A stretch of 64,000 nt of DNA, from positions 128,452,281-128,516,280 of the forward strand of contig OU015503.1 of the NCBI GenBank assembly GCA_907164885.2. The letters run 5' to 3'. Positions 26,301-35,600 of this stretch are shown piece after piece; position 1 is the first letter of the stretch, and every line of letters starts with the position of its first letter. The translations under genes and the position numbers were made by a program. Below the pieces are notes generated by a model. That model was not told the DNA's origin and did not search any database. It saw only the letters and a list, made by a program, of their open reading frames with translations. Origin of the DNA: Dolomedes plantarius. Lineage: Eukaryota > Arthropoda > Arachnida > Araneae > Dolomedidae.

Positions 26301-28726
26301 GTAAGAAAATAATTGAAATGTAGAATTAAAAGTAAAAAAAATATTACAAAAGTTTGATTTAAAAAAAAAAAGGCTAGATTCATATAGTATAAACTCGCAA
26401 GCTATGAAGTACTATTAGCAACTGGAAGGATAAAAGATAGTCATTTCTCCAGAAGGAGAGACAGCATGTATGATGTTGTGTTAATGCACTGCATTCACAG
26501 TACAACTTTCACATAGAAAAAAAAAATAATTTAAGAGAAACTGATACACACATGCAAAATTGTGAAATCATAAAGCAAAATATATTCTCAAATTGAAACA
26601 ATGTTTATGTTAATTCATTTCAAACCCCTTTTTTTAAAATAAAGTTACAAAGCATATTCTCCCTTGTTTATTTTCTACATTTTCTGACAAGGGAGAGAGT
26701 TTTTACATTCACAATAGATTGAACATAATTATTTAAAAAAAAAAAAAAAAAAAAAAAAAGTTCAGACTTTGCATTTGCTTAAATTCAATATTTTCATACC
26801 TCAATTCTACTACATGCATTCTTTATAATTTCTACATTAAAAATTATAAAGACTTACTCTCTCAATTTAATTATGATCAAAATTGATACAATATTGTAAA
26901 GTCAATAAAGAAAAATCTGCCAAAGAGATAACAGTAATATGGACATACTATATGAAGTATTGATGATTGCCAGGGTTCACACACTGAAAGCATGATTTAA
27001 ATAGACACATTATGTTCAGAATAAATTGATTTGAATAGTTTAAATTTTTTCTAAAAATTGAGAAAATTTGTTGTTAGCAAACTATTATAGAATAGCATAA
27101 TTTTGAATTATTACAAATTAACAATTCCTGTATTTATATTCATTATTGAGCATATATTCCTAAATTTAGACTTTATGCTTGGAATTCCATGAATAACGAA
27201 TTCTGACAACATTTAACAAAACATGAATATTGTGGATTTACTTTTACTTACCTTTCTAATTCATATTCTCCTAATTTTATCAACAATATGATTTCTGAAG
27301 CATGGAATTTATATCGAAAAATAATTTCAATTTTGTTTCTTTTAGTTGGAATTGAGGAAGAGAACCCTAAATTTTGCATGTGCATTAAAGCTGTAAATCA
27401 TGAATACAGTAATATACAAATAATAATATAAAAGGAGTTTAATTTCAGGAATTTTTATAGTTCAGTTCCACTTAAGGCTGCTGTGTACTCAACCTTTTGG
27501 ATTCACTCACCTCAATGTTAACCTATGGAGAAAATGGGTCTACGACTGTTCCATAAATCCTGAAAATCCAATAAAAATGGTATTTTCAGATAGCCTGAAC
27601 TTTTCTGTACCTCACAAAAGGATTCATTTTATAAACTGTGTCCCCCAAAAGAAGTTAGGCACATTTAAAACACACTAGACCAGAGTTTTCGTCCATATCA
27701 TTTAAATAAAAAATTATTTGCATTTTTATTAAAAACGAAAAATATCCCGAGGTGTCAAATTTTTTTCTCTATGACGGAATATAATCTTTCAATCCATGGA
27801 CATATTTTCCGCACAGGTTAACAATGAGGTGAGCAAATCCAATAGAGTTAGTACATAGCAGCCTCAAAGAACACTTAAATAATCTTAAAAACTATCAATC
27901 TTATATAAACTATTGATTATGTTCCACTTAGAGAAAATTTACAATAGAGAAGCTGGTACACTAACAAAGAATATTTGTATAGGAGCTTATAAAATTTTTT
28001 CATTCTTTTATTTATTTATTTCAATGACTATCTCTAGTTATAAGTACCGTGAAATTTTTTTTTTTCTTTCCAATGTAGCGATGGTTTCTTGAACAATATC
28101 TTTACCACCATAGTACACTGCAGTTTTGCTAGCCATTTCATTATGGGGGCACCATATAGGCAGACTAGCATTACCCCCTATGAAGGGGCAACACAATGCT
28201 GGGATTCAATTTGAGCACCCTCAGCACTGAAAACAAGTGCACTGTACCACAGGGCCACCATAAGCCCTAGTATGGTGAAACTATAAGACCATTCACTCCA
28301 GTTGACTTAATGAGATAAATCTTCATTATAAAATTTTTGAATATGAATCTTTTAAAAGAAACCTCGTTTTTTGACATTCTTTTTTAACAAACTCTAAATC
28401 TAGTTTGGATTACTGTCTCCAAGTCTGAATTTAATTAAAATAGGACCTGAAAAATTAACAAAATGTTTACAAATCATAGTTCCTATAAAGCATTAAGGCC
28501 TTAATTTAAAAGAATTGATCATTATGTAAAAGCCTTTTTTTTTTTATCTTAAAGCCTAAAAATACCTGTTTGAGATCTATATAGTAATATCTTCCCTTTC
28601 ATTTCAGAATAATTTTGAAGACCATTTAATATATACTTTATCAATATGCAAAAACAGATAAGATTTGTTTTAGTAGATGAATTTTTTTTTATTGTTTAAA
28701 CAAGAGCATATGTACATGTTGTATAC

Positions 28727-28767
<41 letters not shown>

Positions 28768-29575
28768 GAGCCCCGATTATCCACGAGTGCGAGTGCCTCG
28801 AAAGAAAATTTAATTACAAACCTCACAAAAACCAATTTTAATTTTTATCAGTGTCTGAAAGTGTATCTGGGATGAAAAAACGAAAAACGATGAAGAAATC
28901 CACCTATAATGAATTTGACTGGGCATTAGCGGAGTGGTTAGCTCAGGTGCGAGTTAAGGCACCCCCGTGTTTGATCCTACGATTGCCGCTAAAGTGAAAA
29001 AATTGTTTGTTTATTTATTAGGCCTGCAAGGAAATTTTGATGCTTCGTCTGGTTGGTTACATCGTTTTAAGAAACGTTATGGAATTAGAGAGATTGGTTT
29101 ACACTGAGAGAATCTGAGTGATGATCAACAAGCAGCTGAGGATTTTCAACGTGATTTTGAAGATTTTGTGTTGTCTGAGGATCTGTTATGTGAACAAATT
29201 TATAACGCTGATGATTTAGGGCTTTTTTGGAAGTGTCTTCCCACTCGTACTGTAGCATTTGAAAGTGAACATCAAGCGGTAGGTTTTTAAAAAGATGTAA
29301 CTGAACACTTTTTGTACATACTGTATGTATGTATTGTTTTTTATTTACTGTTCTTTATTTTACTGATTTAGACATAGAACAAATGTTTCTGCTATACATA
29401 TGTATATATTTTAAAAGTTTTATTATGTTTTTTGTACAATAAAACATAGTTTTTATGTGGAAATATTTTTTTTTCGTGTTTGCACCTCATTTTTAGACAT
29501 TTTTGGATTATCCGCGATTTTTGTTATCCGCGGTGCCCTTGCCACCCAATTCCGCGGATAATCGGGGCTTTACTG

Positions 29576-29620
<45 letters not shown>

Positions 29621-32600
29621 ACATACATAAACAAATATAGAGCTTGTGCTTGACCTAAAAATGTGGGAATTTAATTGACTCCCTAGCACTAAAACTGGGA
29701 GTCAAATTTTTTTTTTTTTTAATGCAAAAAGATTTTTGAAAGAAACTAATTTATGCAGTAAAAGCCTGCCAAATGTGTGCTTCTGCACACATCTTGTTTA
29801 TTCCAAAGCACATTTTGTTTTCCAGTAGAAAGCATAAAAATCTTCAAATACAGCTATTTTTCTTTTTATCTTGTAAATTTGTTTTATGCTCCTGATAGTA
29901 ATTTTATTTAATATTTCAAATAAATAACTATCAGGATAATTTTTTTTTACCCCAATGTGGCAGGTACTTTTAGCCTGAGGAGATTATCCATCCAAATTGT
30001 GAATTGATTGGCTTCTCTATTAAGAGTGCACCACATAGGCGAGCTAACATTGCACCCTATGAGGGTTCAGCACTGGAATGTCCATGCTTTACCCAAGATT
30101 TGCACATGATCCTATTTTGTGGTGGATCAGGATGCTGATCACTATACAATGGTAAGAAAAATGCTGATCAATGTGTTTAATTGAAAAAGCTATTGCAGTG
30201 TTAAAACATAATCTGCTAATGGTACATTTCAGTATCAGAACTAATCTAAAAAAAAGAAGTAAATCTCTTATATCACATGCCTGTAATATAAATAATTTCT
30301 TACTACTGATACATGACAACATAATATGAACTCGGAACGTTAGCATAACCAGTACAATACATATACAAGATTTTGTTAAAAAAAGTCTTTGTTTCAGCAT
30401 ACAAGGTATCAATCTTCATTAGTGGTATACTTATATAAATGTAAAAAGATGTGTTAAAATAACCTTAATTTTTAGATCAAGATCTCTGTAGAAATCTAGC
30501 AATAAAGCATGAGCTTATCAATAATGGTCATGACGACTTTTGATCCCTTTACATTTATAATGATTCTCTTCAAAATTTTCTGATAGCTCTTTTATTATAT
30601 CAATATTATCTAATATTATACATAGGACACACACCTTTGCATTGAATTAAGAGTAACTGATTCAGTCTTATAATAGCTAGCAACTCTTGAGATGACATTT
30701 TTATACCAATGTTTTGTCATAAAATAAAGTCAGTTTCCATAATATAGTCTTTAACAGGGACTTGTTTTAAATGACCATTTCTAAGCAGTCAGAATAAATT
30801 AGTATTTATTTCCTCATCGATCAAATAGTATTACAAATGCTTTAGAGCAGGGGTGTCCAGCCCGCGGGCCACATGCGGCCCAGAGAGAGAGAGATCTCAA
30901 AGCGAAAAAAAATATTTATAGCCTGCCTCGACTTAAAAAGTAATGCTGGTAGTTTTGAGCTTTATTCTTTGTCGATGTATGAAAGTACTGATGCTACTGA
31001 CACTAAATGACGAGTTTATTGTAACTGAAGAAATGGCTTCTTTAGTACCGTTAAAGGACATGACAACCAAGAGAGTTTATATAAAGTAGTGAAGAAAACA
31101 TTGGCACAATTCTCATTGCTGTTGTTCCTAATGCCTCCTGGCCAGAAGTCCCAGACCATATCCATATAGGATTCAGGCTGAGTACTGCAGCTCCAGTTTA
31201 TAATAGCACCACAAGGGTCGGAGTCCAACTTTGCTAGGTGCCACCACAATTTTGACCGAACACCCCTAGTGGCAACATCTTGGGGGGGGGGGGGGAATTA
31301 TACCTTCTCCACCCACTGACCTCATAGAAGGACTTTCCGGTCTACAGATTTAACTTGCCCATATCCAGCCTAGAAACTAAACGCGATTCTCATTAACTGT
31401 TGCCAACATATTTGGCATAGTTACAGATAGTGCCCCAGGTATGATAGGCAAAAAAGTGGGACTTGTAAGATTAATAGAATATGATGCCATTGCTATTGAA
31501 AATTCTTGTTTGATAAAGTACCATTGCATAATACACAAGGAAAATTTATTGCGGAAAAGGAAAAAAAAAATGTACCATGTCATGCAAATCCTCGTCAAAA
31601 CGGTGACTTTTATGAAGGCTCAGGGATTGAACCATCGGCAGCTTCAGGAACTTCTTAAAAGCTTGGATGCTGAATATGGCGATATCGTATACTTTAAAGA
31701 AATGAAGTGGCTCAATGGAGAAAATATTAAAAAGGCTTAAAAGGATTTTATAGCCTACTTGATGAAATCAAATAGACTATAAAATCCTTTTTATAGCCTA
31801 TTTGATTTCATAAAGTAGGCTATAAAATCCTTTTAAGACTATGAAAAATATGACATTGAAAAATATTTTTCATAATCTTAAAAGTTCAAAGTCTTTTCAT
31901 TCGTTTATGACATTGAAAAATAACCTGTTCCAGAACTTGATAATAACTGGCTTGCAGATTTAGCAGGTTGTGATAGATTTGAATTCCCATTTAAATGACT
32001 CAAATGCCCGTCTTCAGTGTAAAAACCAACTTATCAATCCACTGTTTCAAACTATAAACACGTTCCATATGAAATTGAAATTATGGCAAGCCCAATTAAA
32101 TATTAACAATTTTTTGCATTTTGAGACGCTGACCAAGCATAATTCTAAAATATTATAAAATATGCAGCCTTACTTTCCGATTTAGTACAAGAATTTAAAA
32201 ATTGATTTCAGGACTTTTGGGAAAATAAACAATTGTTTTGCATCTTTTGCTACTCTATTTACAGACAATATAGATATAATGCCAGCAAATTATCAAATGG
32301 AATGCATAGAGTTGCAATCTGACATCTAACTTAAAGAGAAATTCGATCAAGTCTCTTTGTTGTACTCATAAATCATACCTGCCCAGATATAAATATCCCT
32401 CACTGCATAGTCATGCGTTATTCTGGTCATCAACATTTGGAAGCAAACATCTGTGAACAACTATTTTCAAGAGTGAAGCACACTAAGAGTCAAATTGGAA
32501 CCAAAATATCGGATGAACATCTTAACAACACCATGAGAATTGCAACCACTTCAATCGACCCAAATACTGAAGCTTCAGTTTCTCAAATTCAATGCCAAAT

Positions 32601-35600
32601 ATCACATTAATTTTATGACTCCTCTAGTTATCTTTTTAATTATAAATAAAATTTATAATGAAATAAATACGTATGTTAACTATACATTATACTTTTTTTA
32701 CTCAGCAACTATTTTCAATGTTAGGTATATTTTTCTGTGGCCCAAGACAATTCGTATTCTTTCAATGTGGCCCAATGAAGCTAAAAGGTTGGACACCCCT
32801 GCTTTAGAGCCTTCAACTTTATTATAGATAATGTAGCTGCCATATGGACTCTTTCAGAAATACTCGATGACTTGCAAAGTGTTCTATCATATCCCTCTTT
32901 AAGTGTCCGAGGTGTGTTTTTCTGTTAACCTACTTTCAACAGGAAGAGTGTTTGTGACAGATCATTCTAAACTTAATTTACAGTTCAAAAATTCTCAGAT
33001 GGTATAATTCGGATGCTTCTCATTACCGAGGAATAAATAATCTGTCAGAAACACTTTTTACAGCTAAAAGTAAGAGATTAAAAAGAAGAAAGTCCCGAAA
33101 ATTTACATTGTATTTATGCTCTCAGAATATGAAATTTGTTGTATCGACATGTACATAATTTTAAATTGATTCCATGGATTCATTTATCTTATTATTTTAA
33201 ATTGTAGCAATAATTTTCAAAAAGTCATTCCAATAAAAATTGATCCCACTGATTGTTTATTTTAACTGATAACAACCCAATGATTTTACTATTTCTGTAA
33301 CTGTAGCAATATTTTACTTCCATTCATATTACCTAAAATAAAAATTTGCCTTCAGATATTCTTATTATAATTATTGATAATGATTAACTAAAATTCAAAA
33401 CAAGCTAAAATAAAAACCATTAACCGATTCAACATAATAGATCATAGCCGAAAGTTTTTAACTATTTTAATATTTTAAATTCTAAATGGATTTTCAGCAG
33501 AATTATTATACTGTATTTTTAAAATATTTTTTTGTCAGAAAAGCATTTATTTTATCACTTTTAAATTTTACAAGAGAAAAATATTTGGGTTCAGACAGAA
33601 ATCAGCTAGTTTATACAAAACATTCTATAATAAATATCTATATGCTGACAGTTTTCAAAATATGAAACACTGTCTATATATATATTACAATTTTCCATTA
33701 TTAAAAAGTTAATGTATCTTTAAATTACTCAAAATAATTAAGCAGGGTAGTATGGTCAAGTCATGTTCATAACTATAATAATTATCTATGGGTATATCAC
33801 CAAATAACAGAATGAGATCAGTTCTATAAGTGTTAAAAGAACTTACATGAAAAAAGGGACATTTTATATTGTTTTTTTCAAATTTATCCTAAAAGGCTTA
33901 GATTTAATTTCTTTACGTCTCATGTAAATAAACAATCACTTATCCATTTTGGCTACTGAAAACAGTACACTTTAAAATCTTCCTAATTTTTCCCTAGAAA
34001 TTTGATGATATTACAAAACACAATAAAGTAAAAAAATTTAAAGATACTGAAAATATTCTGCTCCAGCAAACAAAAATTCTATTCTATGTTATTAACTAGG
34101 CTATATATTTATATTTTTACTACCTTCAAATTATGCAGTATCTTCTTTCAAATTATGCAGCAAGTTTTAAAAAATGTCAATGATCCCAGTTAAAAGTATG
34201 TAAAGTAAACATAATATTTGCAACTTTAATATCTTTGTATATCTTATTTTCAAGGTGTAAATGATTAAAATCATGATTTAAATCAAATGATTTTTTTTTA
34301 ATCCAAAAAATTATTTCGTGCATTACTTAACATTTTTTGTATATTTCCTTAGGTTATTAGATTTGAATATAAACAGGAAAGAAAGGAGACTTTTATGTAT
34401 ATCTTACATCTTATTTACTCTCTGATAATGCTTCTAATATGGCAAAAATGAGGACAAAATTACATACTAAATTTGATACACTATCTTATGGCTGTTCAGC
34501 TCATTTGCTTTATCCTTTGGAAAAAGATTCACAAGATTCTATGCTTAATGTAACAGAACATGTTTTAAAAATTATAAAATATATCCAAAACCATCAGATA
34601 ATTCGAGCAAAGTACAATGAGCTTATAAGGGTACTGGATTAATACGGCAAACTGAAGTGCGATTCTGTATTAAATCATTAAAAATTGGTCAATTTTCATG
34701 CAAGTTTGCAAAGATAATCGGGATGATATTGACAGCAATATAAGGTCAAAAGTCATGAATATAGCAATAAAAAGAAATATAGAAGATATGATTTTGATGT
34801 TGAAACCCATTTCAGTGGCAATAGATAAACTGCAAAGAGATAACTGTAGTATATCAAATGTTGTTGATGCCTGGAAAAACCTGAAGGAAACACTGATAGA
34901 TTATGGTAATTGTTGCAAAAAATTAGTTAACGTACGATACCAACAAGCATTAACACTAGCTCATTTATTAGGTTACCTGTTGGATCCTAAATATGAAGTG
35001 GAATCTTTAACAATAAATGCAAAAGACCATGCTTTAAAGAAAAGTATGGAGATACCTCCTTATTAAACATTTTACTAAAATTCATTGTACACTCTCCTCC
35101 TTTTAATGGAACTTTGATTAAAGAGCTACAGAATCATTAAATATCTTGCAGTGGTGGAAATCGATAGCACTCCTAAAAAACTATATGGATCAAAAAGAGT
35201 TTGATATAATACAGATTTTATGTACTACAAAAGGCACAACTGCAGGGATAGAGGGGATGTTTTCCACTTTTGGACTTGTACAGAGCAAATTGTGAAACCA
35301 ATTAGGTGTAGAAAAGGCTGCTAAATTAGTGTTTATGTTTAAATCTTTAAATAAAACTAATTATTTTCTTTTCTGATTTTTTGTTTGATATTTTGTTGGT
35401 GGTTGTTTTTCTTTAATTTAATTTTTTATTTTTAAATTATTAAAAATTATTTTATTGACAATGATCAGCAATGTTTGACTTTAAAAATGTTAACTTCCTA
35501 TTTATGCAGTAGGTATTATAGTAGTAAAGAATATAATTTTAAATCTATGGTATGCATAATAGTTTATATCACATAAAATTGAAATTTAAAAAAAAAATCA

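Larger units (their letters stand above)
30848..32801 (+). mobile_element. hAT element with 8-bp duplication
   Basis: Ends CAGGGGTGTCCAGCC and GGTTGGACACCCCTG are inverted. CTTTAGAG is repeated exactly at 30840-30847 and 32802-32809. It carries a broken transposase of the GTF2IRD2/Charlie-like type on the plus strand. Confidence 0.92.

Noticed and set aside
28920..28985. tRNA-like stretch (TAGCGGAGTGGTTAGCTCAGG ... GTTTGATCC)
   Set aside because: It lies in the coding sequence of the Tigger transposase ([11 protein letters not shown] ... [13 protein letters not shown]). The resemblance to A- and B-boxes is chance.
30089..30412. 107-codon open frame on the minus strand inside Pc intron 3 as an extra Pc exon
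   Set aside because: Partly overlaps a SINE, encodes a hydrophobic Cys/Leu-rich peptide without chromodomain-tail similarity, and exon 3 to exon 4 already join in frame.
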